Source: Planctomycetota bacterium (GTDB lineage Bacteria; Planctomycetota; MHYJ01; WSZJ01; JACPWG01). From it: a DNA stretch of 64,000 nucleotides. Positions within the stretch are counted from its first letter, which is position 1. Every line of letters starts with the position of its first letter. The stretch lies in assembly GCA_016197205.1 (NCBI GenBank), contig JACPWG010000142.1, forward strand, positions 1 to 64,000, given 5' to 3'. The position numbers and the translations under genes were made by a program. This document shows, one piece after another, positions 7,715 to 15,898 of this stretch. The notes beneath the pieces were generated by a model. That model did no database searches. It was given only the letters and a program-made list of their open reading frames with translations, and had not been told where the DNA came from.

Positions 7715-10700
7715 ATGAGCGACCCCGCGCGGGACGAGCGAGTCCCCGGCCCCCTTGGCCAGCCCGACTTCGACGGCCAGCGTCGATTCGGGGAAATGCT
7801 GGTCTCCCAGGGGATCGTCTCCCCCCCGCAGGTGGAGGAGTGCATGGCGGCCCTTGCCGCGAGGGCCGCCGTCGCAGCGGGCACGGGCCCCACCGGCGGG
7901 GCGGAAACCACGCTTCCGGACCCGCGACTCTGGGACCTCTTGCAGGCCCGAGGCTACCTCCCCGCGGCCTCGAGCAGCGCGGACCTACCCACCCACCGCG
8001 TCCCGCCCTCGGCGGGAGACGTCGCCACGCAGGTCACGGGCGGCCCGCGCCCCCCGGGCGCCCGCGGCCGACCGGACCAGGAGCCGGAGGAAGTCCGCCG
8101 CGCACGCGCACGCGCCGACAACTGGTATGGCAAGTACCTCCTCACTTCCCCCCTGGGCCGCGGCGGCATGGGCACCGTGTACAAGGCCTGGGACCGCGAC
8201 CTTTGCCGGTTCGTCGCGCTCAAGTGGATGCACCTGGACGGTACCCCCGGTTCCTCCGCGTCGAGCGGCGAACTGGCGGAGCGCTTCCAGCGGGAGGCCC
8301 GCACCCTCGCCCGCCTCAACCACCCCAACATCGTCCGCGTGCACGAGGCCGGCAGTTGCCGCGAGGTTCCCTACCTCGCCCTGGAGCTCGTGGAGGGCGG
8401 CAGCCTGCGCGAGCATCTCCTGCGCGAACCGCTGCCCGGCAAGCCCGCGCCCGTCTCCGCCGAAGGGCCCGGGACCGGTCCGGCCGATGCGGAGAGCCAG
8501 GCCACGCTACGGCTCACGCCCGCACCGGCCGACGTCGCGCTCGCCGTCCGGCATCGCACCCGGCTCCTGCGCGAGATCGCCCTCGCCCTGGAACACGCCC
8601 ACCAGCGAGGCATCCTGCACCGGGACATCAAGCCGGAGAACATCCTCCTCGGCCGCCCGGACCCGGAGGACGCGGCGTCCGGGCCGGAGGCGCTCCCATG
8701 GGTGCCCAAGCTGACGGACTTCGGCCTCGCGCGCGATCTCCAGGCCGCGTTGGAGCTGACCCAGAGCGGGGCGGCGCTCGGGACGCTGCCCTACATGTCT
8801 CCGGAGCAGGCGAACGGCCGCATTCGCGAGCTCTCCCCGCGGAGCGACGTCTTCTCGCTCGGCGTGGTCCTCTACGAGGCCCTCGCGGGCCGGCGCCCGT
8901 TCTGGGGAGAGAACGGGGCGGCCATCCTCCTGTCGATCCTGGAGCGGGAGCCGATCCCGCCGCGCATCCTGAATCCGGGCCTCTCGCGCGACTTGGAGAC
9001 CGTCATCTTGCACTGTCTGTCGAAGGAGCCCGCCCGGCGCTATCCCTCGGCGGCGGCGCTCGCAGCCGACCTCGGCGCGTGCCTGCGCGGGGAGTCGATC
9101 TGGGCGCGCCGGCTCTCGTGGTGGGAACGCGGCCTGCGCTGGACGCGCAAGCGCCGCCTCGCCGCGGCCGCCCTTCTCGCGGGCGTGGCGTCGGTCTCCG
9201 CCGCCGGCGGCCTCGCGCTCCGCGCCGAGCAGGCGCATCGGACGGCCCAACGGGAGGCGGAAGAGGCGCGCGTCGGACGGGCGCGCGCGGAGGCCGAGGC
9301 CCTCGCCGCGCTCCGCAAGTTCGGGGAGCAGGCGGTCCATGCGACCCTGCTGCTCCGACGGGCCGGCGGCCGGATGGAGGACGCGGCGAAGTCTTTTCTC
9401 GCCCCGCTCGAGGAAAACGCGACCGCCCTCGTCGCTCTCGCGCCACGGCTGCCGGACCCGCACTACCTCCTGGGGCGGATGTACCGGGCGCTCCTCCGTT
9501 TCGACGAAGCGCTGGCGGCCCAGGAACGGGCGCTCGCGCTCGACCCCGCGCACGCGCCGAGCGTGTACGAGCGCGCGGTGCTCACCGCCCGCGCGTACGC
9601 CGGCAGGATGGACCTCCTGCGGGACCGGGCACTGGCGCGCGAGGGACGACGGCTCGTCGCGGGCAGCCCACGGCTCTCCGACCCGGGGCTGCTCGGATCC
9701 CTCCGGCTCCCGGACGAGTCGGCCATCGAGGACGACGACGCGCGCGGCCTTCGAGCGCGGCTGCGCTCCGACCTTGCGACGCTGGCGCACGCGCCCTGCG
9801 GCGGACCCGCGCAGGACGACTCCCGACCCGCCCCCTCCGCCCCCTCCGCCCCCTCCGCCCCCTCCGCCCCCTCCGCCCCCTCCGCCCCCTCCGCCCCCTC
9901 CGCCCCTTACGACGCGGCCGGGAGGGCGCGGCTCCTCTGCGCCCAAGGGCTCGCGCTCGCGTACGCGGGAAAGAGCTTGCCCGTCGTGGACGGAGCCATC
10001 GCGGCCAACGCGGCCGAAGGCGCCCACGCCCTGTTGGCAAAGGCTCTGGAAGCCGACCCTTCCCTGGAAGAGGCCTGGGAGGCGCTGGCATACGTGGAGC
10101 GCGCCGCCGGCCGATGGGAGGCCGCGGCCGAGGTCTTCGGTCGCGGGCTCGCAGCCGACAAGGGCTACGTCCCGTTTCGGCTGGGCAGAGGAAACGCCCG
10201 CGTCGACGCAACGGCCGATCGTTTGGCGAGAGGGGAGGACCCGTCCGCACTCTTCGGCCCCGCGGCGGAGGACTTCGCGACCGCGCTCGAGCTGGACCCC
10301 TCGTGCGCGGAGGCGCTCCGAGGACGCGGGCTGCTGCGGATGAACGAGGCGCGCGACCGGGCCCGGCGAGGGGAGGACGCGGACGCGGCGTTTCGCACCG
10401 CGGAGGCGGACCTCTCGAAGGCGCTGGGGCTGACCCCGCGCGCCGCCGTCACCTGGATGAACCGGGGAGACCTGCGGATGAACCGGGCCGGGTGGCGGGT
10501 CGAGCACGGCGAGGACCCGGAGGACCTGTTCGCGGGCGCGATCTCGGATTATGAGAAGTCGCTGTCGCTCGACGACGCCTCCGCAGAGACGTGGGAGAGC
10601 CTGGGCATGGTCCGCATGAACCTCGGGGTCCATCGCCGGGGAGCCGGCGAAGACGCGCGACCGAGCTACGACGCGGCTGCCGCGAGCTTCGGCGAGGCGC

Positions 10701-11584
10701 TCCGGCGCGACCCGACGTCGGCCGTAGCGTGGATGGGGCGCGGAGACGTCCGCCTGAACGCCGCGGTGGACGCGGAGGGGCGGGGCGCCGACCCCGGCCC
10801 GCTCTACGAGCAGGCGCTGGCGGACTATGCGAAGGCGGTGGAGCTGCGCTCGGACCTGGCGGAGGCGTGGTATCGCCGCGGGGTCGCGCGTTCCAACTGG
10901 GGCGTACACCGGATGCGCCAAGGCGACGAGCCGGAGGGCCTCTATCGGGAGGCGGTCGTCGATCTGCGGAAGGCCCTGGAGCTGCGGCCCGAGGCCCTGG
11001 AGCCCTGCCGGCTGCAGGGGGCGCTCTTCGTGAACTGGGGCCTCCTCCGGATGAGGCGGCACGAAGACCCGGGTCCTCTTCTGGCGCAAGCGGTGGCGGC
11101 GCTGGACCGGGCGATCCAGCTCGCGCCCGCGGCAGCGGAGGCGAGACGCACGCGCGGGCTGGTGCGCTTGACGTGGGGCTGTGACCTCGCCGCGCGCGGC
11201 GAGGACCCAGTGCCGCTCTGGCGCGACGCGGACGAGGATCTCGGGCGGGCCCTCGAGCTCCGCCCGACGGACGGCGAGGCGTGGAAGCTGCGCGGCCTGC
11301 TGCGCCGCAACTGGGCGGATGCGCGCAAGCTTCGAAACGAGGAGTGCCAGTCGTTCTACGCGCGCTCGCTGACGGACCTGGAGCGCGCGATCGCCCTCGA
11401 CCCCGCGGACGCCGAGGCGTGGTGGCGCCGCGGACAGCTCCACCATGCCCAGGGGCGCTGGCGGGAGGCCGTCGCCGATTACGAGGAGGCCCTGCGTCGA
11501 AATTCGGGCATGGGACCCCAGGTCGCGCCCGACCTGGAGGCCGCGCGCGCGCGCCGCGACGAGGCGGCCGCGGGAAAGAAGTGA
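7715..11584 (+). CDS. Large membrane Ser/Thr protein kinase with C-terminal extended TPR array
   Basis: A eukaryote-like (Hanks/PknB-type) kinase of about 1289 aa. The N-terminal 120 residues contain two helical units (FGEMLVSQGIVSPPQVEECM and LWDLLQARGYLPAAS). The kinase domain starts near 135 (GRGGMGTVYKAW), with HRDIKPEN near 302, DFGLA near 336 and YMSPEQA near 360. A membrane helix (AAALLAGVASVSAAGGLAL) lies near 485. The extracytoplasmic part is a long TPR array with mostly 46-residue units (pattern W-x2-RG ... RGEDP-x2-LY-x2-A-x2-DL-x-KAL-x-L-x-P). An (Ala-Pro-Ser)8 tract interrupts it near residue 705. The ATG at 7715 has GGAG 5 nt upstream; an upstream ATG at 7691 is possible, while still longer frames run into repeat A. 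Substrate unknown. Confidence 0.9.
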   Translation: MSDPARDERVPGPLGQPDFDGQRRFGEMLVSQGIVSPPQVEECMAALAARAAVAAGTGPTGGAETTLPDPRLWDLLQARGYLPAASSSADLPTHRVPPSAGDVATQVTGGPRPPGARGRPDQEPEEVRRARARADNWYGKYLLTSPLGRGGMGTVYKAWDRDLCRFVALKWMHLDGTPGSSASSGELAERFQREARTLARLNHPNIVRVHEAGSCREVPYLALELVEGGSLREHLLREPLPGKPAPVSAEGPGTGPADAESQATLRLTPAPADVALAVRHRTRLLREIALALEHAHQRGILHRDIKPENILLGRPDPEDAASGPEALPWVPKLTDFGLARDLQAALELTQSGAALGTLPYMSPEQANGRIRELSPRSDVFSLGVVLYEALAGRRPFWGENGAAILLSILEREPIPPRILNPGLSRDLETVILHCLSKEPARRYPSAAALAADLGACLRGESIWARRLSWWERGLRWTRKRRLAAAALLAGVASVSAAGGLALRAEQAHRTAQREAEEARVGRARAEAEALAALRKFGEQAVHATLLLRRAGGRMEDAAKSFLAPLEENATALVALAPRLPDPHYLLGRMYRALLRFDEALAAQERALALDPAHAPSVYERAVLTARAYAGRMDLLRDRALAREGRRLVAGSPRLSDPGLLGSLRLPDESAIEDDDARGLRARLRSDLATLAHAPCGGPAQDDSRPAPSAPSAPSAPSAPSAPSAPSAPSAPYDAAGRARLLCAQGLALAYAGKSLPVVDGAIAANAAEGAHALLAKALEADPSLEEAWEALAYVERAAGRWEAAAEVFGRGLAADKGYVPFRLGRGNARVDATADRLARGEDPSALFGPAAEDFATALELDPSCAEALRGRGLLRMNEARDRARRGEDADAAFRTAEADLSKALGLTPRAAVTWMNRGDLRMNRAGWRVEHGEDPEDLFAGAISDYEKSLSLDDASAETWESLGMVRMNLGVHRRGAGEDARPSYDAAAASFGEALRRDPTSAVAWMGRGDVRLNAAVDAEGRGADPGPLYEQALADYAKAVELRSDLAEAWYRRGVARSNWGVHRMRQGDEPEGLYREAVVDLRKALELRPEALEPCRLQGALFVNWGLLRMRRHEDPGPLLAQAVAALDRAIQLAPAAAEARRTRGLVRLTWGCDLAARGEDPVPLWRDADEDLGRALELRPTDGEAWKLRGLLRRNWADARKLRNEECQSFYARSLTDLERAIALDPADAEAWWRRGQLHHAQGRWREAVADYEEALRRNSGMGPQVAPDLEAARARRDEAAAGKK
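9830..9906 (+). repeat. 9-bp minisatellite encoding Ala-Pro-Ser repeats
   Basis: About eight perfect copies of GCCCCCTCC lie in frame inside the TPR kinase gene. Gain or loss of units would keep the frame and change only the length of a Pro-rich linker between TPR blocks. Confidence 0.85.
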
Positions 11585-11730
11585 GGCCACCTTTGGTTCC
11601 AGCACCCTTCTCGAGCTGAGCGCTCCTTCCCGCTGGGCAAGAGTGGGAAGAGCGACTGGAGTGTAAGTCTTTTTTTTACACAGAGACGCAGAGGCACAGC
11701 GCGGCGGTGCCGCAGCCAAGCGACGACGGA

Positions 11731-11809
11731 ACCACAGATTTCACAGATTAACGACGATTTCACAGATTCGCAATCTGTGTAATCTCGTTGAATCTGTGAA
11801 ATCTGTGGT
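11731..11809. repeat. Inverted repeat with perfect 19-bp arms built of CACAGATT units
   Basis: ACCACAGATTTCACAGATT (11731-11749) is perfectly complementary to 11791-11809. A nested CACAGATT/AATCTGTG pair lies inside (11761-11779). The arms themselves are tandem copies of an 8-9 nt unit. Related single arms occur at 25378-25414. Confidence 0.85.
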
Positions 11810-11935
11810 TTTCGTGGCGTTCGACCAAAGTAAAATTGTCGCAAGAAAACGAACTTCGAACGATTAGCGGAGCAGAGGACCGGCTTCCGATTGAACGACC
11901 CTAGCGTCCCCGCACAGGATGGGCGCCCCAGGCCG

Positions 11936-12004
11936 TAATCAGCAATCAGCAATCAGCAATCAGCAATCAGCAATCGGCAATCAGAAATCAACCATCAGCA
12001 ATCC
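11936..12004. repeat. Heptanucleotide tandem repeat CAATCAG, about nine units
   Basis: Seven-nt units CAATCAG repeat five times perfectly, then degrade (CAATCGG, CAATCAG, AAATCAA, CCATCAG, CAATCCC). The array stops 18 nt before the GTG start of the membrane-fusion gene. It is the clearest of several period-7 arrays in this window. Confidence 0.9.
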
Positions 12005-12021
12005 CCTTGGGAGGACCCCTC

Positions 12022-13491
12022 GTGACACGAGCCGTACCCGCAGCGCGTTTCGGCGCTTTGTCCCTGCTCTTCCTCGCCCTGGCGGTCGCCGCTCCGGCCC
12101 AGGAGCCGAACGCGGAGGACCCGGCTGCCCCGCCCCAGGGGCAGACTCACGTGGTCAAGAAGGGCTCGCTCTCCCTGACGATCGACGCCGAGGGCAGCTT
12201 CGAACCCGTCGGGGCGTTCGAGGTCTGGCTCCGCCCGAAGGCCTACCCGGGGGACCTCCTCGTGGTCTCCGCGGCCCCGGACGGAAGCGCCGTCGCCAAG
12301 GGGGACGTGCTGCTGCAGCTCGACGCCGAGGAGGTCCGGCACCACGTGGAGACCGCCGAGAACGAGCTCGCCACCGCGCGGGCGAACCTGAAAAAGGCGG
12401 AGGCCGACCTCGAGCTGGGCGCACAGGCGGACGCCCTCGCGTTGAAGGAAAAGGAACATGCGCTGGCCGTGGCCGAGGCGTCCTTGAAGTGGTGGGAGGA
12501 GGTCGACGGCAAACACCTGCTCGAAGGGGCCGACCTCGAGGTCCTGAACCTTCGCGACGCGACCAGCGACCAGGAGGAGGAGCTGGACCAGCTTCGGAAG
12601 ATGTACAAAACCGAGGACCTGACGACCGCGACCGCGGACATCGTCGTGAAGCGCGCGGTGCGCGGCCTCGACCGCACGAAAGTCCGCCTGCGGATGCAGG
12701 AAGAGTCCGCGAAGAAAGTCAAGGCGCACGAGCACGCCGTCGAGCGACAGAAGCTGGTCTTCGGCATCGAAGGCGCGAAGCAGGAGCTGGCGCAGCTTCG
12801 CGCCGCGCAGGAGCAGGGCCGCGCCTTGCGACAGACCGCGCTCGTGACCGCCCGGCTCGCGGCCGCGCGGGGCGAGGAGCATGTCGCCGACCTCAAAGCG
12901 GACCTCGCGGGCATGACGGTGCGTGCCCCGGCGGCCGGGACGGCGCTCCACGGCCGGCTGGAGAAGGGGGTGTGGCAGGGGGGAGAGCCGGAGGCGCTCC
13001 GCCCGGGCGACAAGGTGGCGGCGAACCAGGTCCTGTTGGTGGTCTATGCGCCCGGCCGCCTCGGGCTCGCGCTCGAGCTGCCCGAGTCGCAGCTCTTCTG
13101 GATGCGGCCGGAAATGAAGGTCGCGGTCACGGCGACGTCGCTGCCGGGCCTCGCGTACACGGGCGCCTGCCTCGCGCCCGCCCGGACCGCCACGGCCGGC
13201 GACCGGGGGAGCCCGCAGGCGTTTCGGCTCCCGATCTCTCTTCCGCAGGTCGACGAGCGGCTGGTGCCGGGCATGCGCGCGCAGGCGCACATCGAGGTCG
13301 CCGAGCTGGCGGACGTCCTCCTCGTGCCGAGCGCGGCGATCTCCCATGGCAAGGTGCGCGTGAAGACGCCGGACGGCAAGGAGGAGCGGCACGCGGTTGT
13401 GGTCGGGAGATCGGACGGCGAAATGACGGAGATCAAGGACGGCTTGCTGGAGGGGGACGAGGTCCTGCTGCAGGAGAAGAAAGACAAGTGA
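12022..13491 (+). CDS. Periplasmic adaptor (membrane fusion protein, HlyD/RND family)
   Basis: An efflux or secretion adaptor of about 489 aa. A signal peptide (FGALSLLFLALAVAAPAQ) is followed by a beta-barrel/lipoyl half (VVKKGSLSLTIDAEGSFEP, AVAKGDVLLQLDAEEV). A long coiled coil comes next (about 110-290, rich in Glu, Lys, Ala), then the second lipoyl half (MTVRAPAAGTALHG) and a C-terminal barrel with VDERLVPGMRAQAHIEV. The GTG at 12022 has GGGAGGA 6 nt upstream; a longer TTG frame would remove that site from its normal position. The stop overlaps the next gene start (GTGA), so the two are translationally coupled. No inner-membrane pump is adjacent, so the partner is unknown. Confidence 0.86.
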   Translation: MTRAVPAARFGALSLLFLALAVAAPAQEPNAEDPAAPPQGQTHVVKKGSLSLTIDAEGSFEPVGAFEVWLRPKAYPGDLLVVSAAPDGSAVAKGDVLLQLDAEEVRHHVETAENELATARANLKKAEADLELGAQADALALKEKEHALAVAEASLKWWEEVDGKHLLEGADLEVLNLRDATSDQEEELDQLRKMYKTEDLTTATADIVVKRAVRGLDRTKVRLRMQEESAKKVKAHEHAVERQKLVFGIEGAKQELAQLRAAQEQGRALRQTALVTARLAAARGEEHVADLKADLAGMTVRAPAAGTALHGRLEKGVWQGGEPEALRPGDKVAANQVLLVVYAPGRLGLALELPESQLFWMRPEMKVAVTATSLPGLAYTGACLAPARTATAGDRGSPQAFRLPISLPQVDERLVPGMRAQAHIEVAELADVLLVPSAAISHGKVRVKTPDGKEERHAVVVGRSDGEMTEIKDGLLEGDEVLLQEKKDK

Positions 13492-14654
13492 GCACGACGC
13501 GACACGCAAGACAGCCCCTGGCGGCCGCCCTGGGCGCGTGCGCGCTCGCGGCCCTCTTCGTCGCGGCCTGCCACGCGCCCGCGACCGGCGAAGGCGAGCC
13601 CAAGGTCCACGCGCGCCCGCTGGAGGAGGCGATCCGGGACGGCGTCGCCTTTCTCGTGCGCTCCCAGCAGCCGGACGGGTCGTGGGGCACGGGCGTGAAG
13701 ACGCGCGGGTTCGAGATCATGCACAGCATTCCGGGTTCGCATGACGCATTCCGCGTCGCCACGACGGCGCTCGCGGTGCTGGCCCTGGAAGAGGCCCTGC
13801 GCGCCCCGACGCCCTTCGCGCAGGCCAAGGAGGCCCACGCGAGAGGGCTGGAATACCTCGTCACCCACGGGGAGGCGCGCCGCGACACCGGCGACCTCCT
13901 GTACAACGTCTGGGCCCACACCTACGCCCTTCAGGCCCTTGCCTCGGAAATGAAGGCGAATCCGGATCCGCGCATCCGGAAGTCGGCCGAGTGGCACCTG
14001 GACAGGCTCCAGCGCTATGAGACCTGGATGGGGGGTTGGTTCTACTACGATTTCGGCGCGCATACGCAGACCCCGTCCGACGGTCCGAGCAGCTTCGGCG
14101 CCGCCGCCGGCCTCGTGGCCCTCCGGGCCGCGCGCGACGCGGGACTCGACGTGCCCGAGCCGCTCGTGGAGCACGCCGTGCACCGGCTGGAGGAGCTGCG
14201 CCTCCCCAACGGCGCCTACGTCTACGGCGACTATCTGAAGTACGCCCCGCGACACCCCGCCAACCAGCCGAAGGGGAGCCTCGGGCGGTCGCAGGCGGGG
14301 AACTTCGCCCTCTGGCTGTGGGGTTCGAAGAAGGTGGGCGAGCCGGAGGCCCGGGCGGGCCTTGACACGTTCTTCCGGGAGCACCTGTTCATCGAGATCG
14401 GCCGGAAGCGCCAGTACCCCCACGAGGCCTGGTACGCGACGGCGCCATACTACTTTTTTTTCGGACACTACTACGCCGCGCGCATGCTCGAGCGGTTCGG
14501 CGACGCCGGGAAGGCCGCCTACGGCGCGCGCCTCGCGGAAACGATCCTGCCCTTCCAGGAGCCGGACGGCTCCTGGTGGGACTACCCGCTTTGGGACTAT
14601 GACAAACCGTACGGGACGGCCTTCGCGGTGATGATCCTTCTCCGGTGCCGGTGA
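13488..14654 (+). CDS. Lipoprotein with terpene cyclase/prenyltransferase-like alpha-toroid fold
   Basis: A 388-aa protein that starts at a GTG overlapping the stop of the adaptor gene by 4 nt. The N-terminus has a signal with lipobox (LFVAAC), so it is probably anchored in the membrane facing the periplasm. The body repeats the QW-like motifs of the squalene-cyclase/prenyltransferase superfamily (SQQPDGSWGTG near the start, EPDGSWWDYPLWDYDKPYG near the end) and has alternating helices typical of alpha-alpha toroids. I see no DxDD or DxD catalytic motif, so it may be a non-enzymatic member; planctomycetes carry many such secreted proteins. Coupling to the adaptor suggests a shared envelope function. 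Confidence 0.82.
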   Translation: MSTTRHARQPLAAALGACALAALFVAACHAPATGEGEPKVHARPLEEAIRDGVAFLVRSQQPDGSWGTGVKTRGFEIMHSIPGSHDAFRVATTALAVLALEEALRAPTPFAQAKEAHARGLEYLVTHGEARRDTGDLLYNVWAHTYALQALASEMKANPDPRIRKSAEWHLDRLQRYETWMGGWFYYDFGAHTQTPSDGPSSFGAAAGLVALRAARDAGLDVPEPLVEHAVHRLEELRLPNGAYVYGDYLKYAPRHPANQPKGSLGRSQAGNFALWLWGSKKVGEPEARAGLDTFFREHLFIEIGRKRQYPHEAWYATAPYYFFFGHYYAARMLERFGDAGKAAYGARLAETILPFQEPDGSWWDYPLWDYDKPYGTAFAVMILLRCR

Positions 14655-14812
14655 GCGGTGAGCCGGCCTCGCCGAACCGCGACCGTGAGGGAGCGGTCTC
14701 GCCGGGTTCGCCCACGGAGCGGGCCTCGACCCGCGAGTTTCGCAGCGGAGGTCCTGGGCAAGCGTCGCCGCGTGCGCCGCACAGCCGCGGCGCCATGCGG
14801 GTCGTCCCGTCG

Positions 14813-14867
14813 GTGCAGGGCGGACCTGTCCACCGAGGGGCCGCGCGCGAAGGAGGAAGCCCTGCAC
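14813..14867. repeat. Dispersed repeat family D, copy 1 (55 bp)
   Basis: It is bounded by GTGCAGGG and CCCTGCAC, perfect 8-bp inverted termini, with a GCGCGCGAAGG core. An inverted copy of exactly the same length is at 17389-17443, and a shortened relative starts at 17542. Confidence 0.75.
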
Positions 14868-14906
14868 CCCAAGGACTCGCGGCCGACGGAAGAGGCTACC
14901 GGGATC

Positions 14907-15032
14907 AACAAACCGAAGTGAAGCTAAAACCGATCTCTCCGTGCGTTGCCGGAGATCATCGCCGGTAGAGGAGGGCGGACTCAGCGCCCGGCCTCTGCGT
15001 CTCCGCGTCTTTGTGTAAAAGTCTCGCATTCG
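14907..15032. repeat. Dispersed repeat family E, copy 1 (about 125 bp)
   Basis: It matches the inverse complement of 43195-43322 over about 125 nt with few differences (shared blocks GACTCAGCGCCCGGCCTCTG and CTGCGTCTCCGCGTCT). One end carries the ACACAGAGACGC motif in inverse. It abuts the damaged SDR gene. Confidence 0.8.
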
Positions 15033-15058
15033 CCCCACGCGGCCGGGTCGAATTTCAA

Positions 15059-15844
15059 ATGGGTGTGGCTACTTTTCGACGACAGCGCCCAGACCGCCTG
15101 AAGGCGGTACTACGAACAGTAGGTTCCCAACGGCTGTGTCTCGAAGGGGCGAGCGTGCTGCTGGCCGCGAGGGACGCGGCCCGGCTGGAGGAAGCGCGCG
15201 TCCGGCTGGCCGCCCTCGGGAAGGGCCCGGTCGCGGCGACCCCCGCCGACGTGAGCCGGCCCGACGAGGCCTCGCGCCTCTGCCAGGAGGCCGTCCAGCG
15301 CTTCGGCGCGCTGCACGGGCTCGTGGCGAACGCGGGCGGGCCGAGGAGCGCCCCGTTCATGGAAACGACGGAGGCGGACTGGGCCGAGGCGATCTCGCTC
15401 AACCTGCTCTCCGCGGTGCGGCTGGCCCACGCCGCCCTTCCGACGCTGGCGAAAGGTCGCTACGGGAGGATGGTCTTCCTGACGTCGATGGCCGCGCTCC
15501 AGCCCGCGAAGAATCTGATCCTCTCCACGACCGTCCGGGCGGGCGTCCACGGTTTCGCGAAAGCGCTCTCGGACGAGGTCGCCCCGCTCGGCATCACGGT
15601 GAATTGCCTGTGCCCGGGCTACACGCGCACGGAGCGTCTTGCCCATCTCTCGGAGGACCTCGCGCGCCGCGAAGAGACGACGGCGGCGGCCGTGGAGGCC
15701 CGCTGGACCACGCAGATCCCCGTAGGCCGGCTGGGTCGCGTGGAAGAGGTGGCGAACGCCGCGGCCTTTCTGCTGGGAGAGACGTCGGCCTACGTCACCG
15801 GGCAGAAGCTCGTCGTGGACGGCGGTCTGGTGCGCGCCGTGTAG
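15059..15844 (+). CDS. SDR-family oxidoreductase lacking the cofactor-binding N-terminus (probably a broken gene)
   Basis: From about nt 15139 the reading frame is a short-chain dehydrogenase (EGASVLLAARD, LVANAGGP, VFLTSMAALQP, VNCLCPGYTRTERL, VTGQKLVVDGG). The first beta strand and the TGxxxGIG nucleotide-binding loop are missing. In their place the frame runs through repeat-like DNA, including the palindrome ACCGCCTGAAGGCGGT. The usual YxxxK is replaced by a Ser/Arg variant (NLILSTTVRAGVHGFAK), as in a known divergent FabG-like subfamily. An in-frame ATG exists at 15059, but the product could hardly bind NAD(P). I read this as a gene whose 5' end was replaced by repeat insertion or recombination next to repeat E. 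Confidence 0.7.
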   Translation: MGVATFRRQRPDRLKAVLRTVGSQRLCLEGASVLLAARDAARLEEARVRLAALGKGPVAATPADVSRPDEASRLCQEAVQRFGALHGLVANAGGPRSAPFMETTEADWAEAISLNLLSAVRLAHAALPTLAKGRYGRMVFLTSMAALQPAKNLILSTTVRAGVHGFAKALSDEVAPLGITVNCLCPGYTRTERLAHLSEDLARREETTAAAVEARWTTQIPVGRLGRVEEVANAAAFLLGETSAYVTGQKLVVDGGLVRAV

Positions 15845-15898
15845 CCGCGCGCGGCCGGAGCGGGACCGGGAAGCGGGGTGAAGTGGGGAGGCCGGCGC

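Larger units (their letters stand above)
11585..12021. other. Intergenic region with tandem and inverted short-period repeats
   Basis: No gene seen. From left: an imperfect hairpin (CGCTCCTTCCC...GGGAAGAGCG) then a T8 tract near 11671 that could end the kinase transcript; an ACACAGAGACGCAGAGGCAC motif (11682-11703), which recurs at 43211, 63759 and in inverse at 15000; the inverted repeat 11731-11809; and the CAATCAG tandem array 11936-12004 just before the next gene. Confidence 0.7.
14655..15058. other. Intergenic repeat cluster (families C, D, E)
   Basis: No gene seen. It holds a family C copy at 14675-14700 (21 nt after the stop codon), a 55-bp family D element at 14813-14867 and a family E copy at 14907-15032. 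Together these fill most of the gap. Confidence 0.75.

Noticed and set aside
9830..9906. CRISPR-like direct repeats
   Set aside because: A 9-bp in-frame minisatellite without spacers within a coding region.
8507..11719. 1070-aa open frame on minus inside the first kinase gene
   Set aside because: Arg/Gly/Pro-rich antisense frame with a poly-Gly run from the 9-bp minisatellite; no motifs.
11936..12004. CRISPR array
   Set aside because: The 7-nt units are contiguous with no spacers, and no cas genes are nearby.
11919..13487. Upstream extension of the alpha-toroid lipoprotein frame
   Set aside because: It runs antiparallel in phase to the adaptor gene on the same strand. The GTG at 13488 gives a signal peptide and a GTGA overlap, so the extension is spurious.
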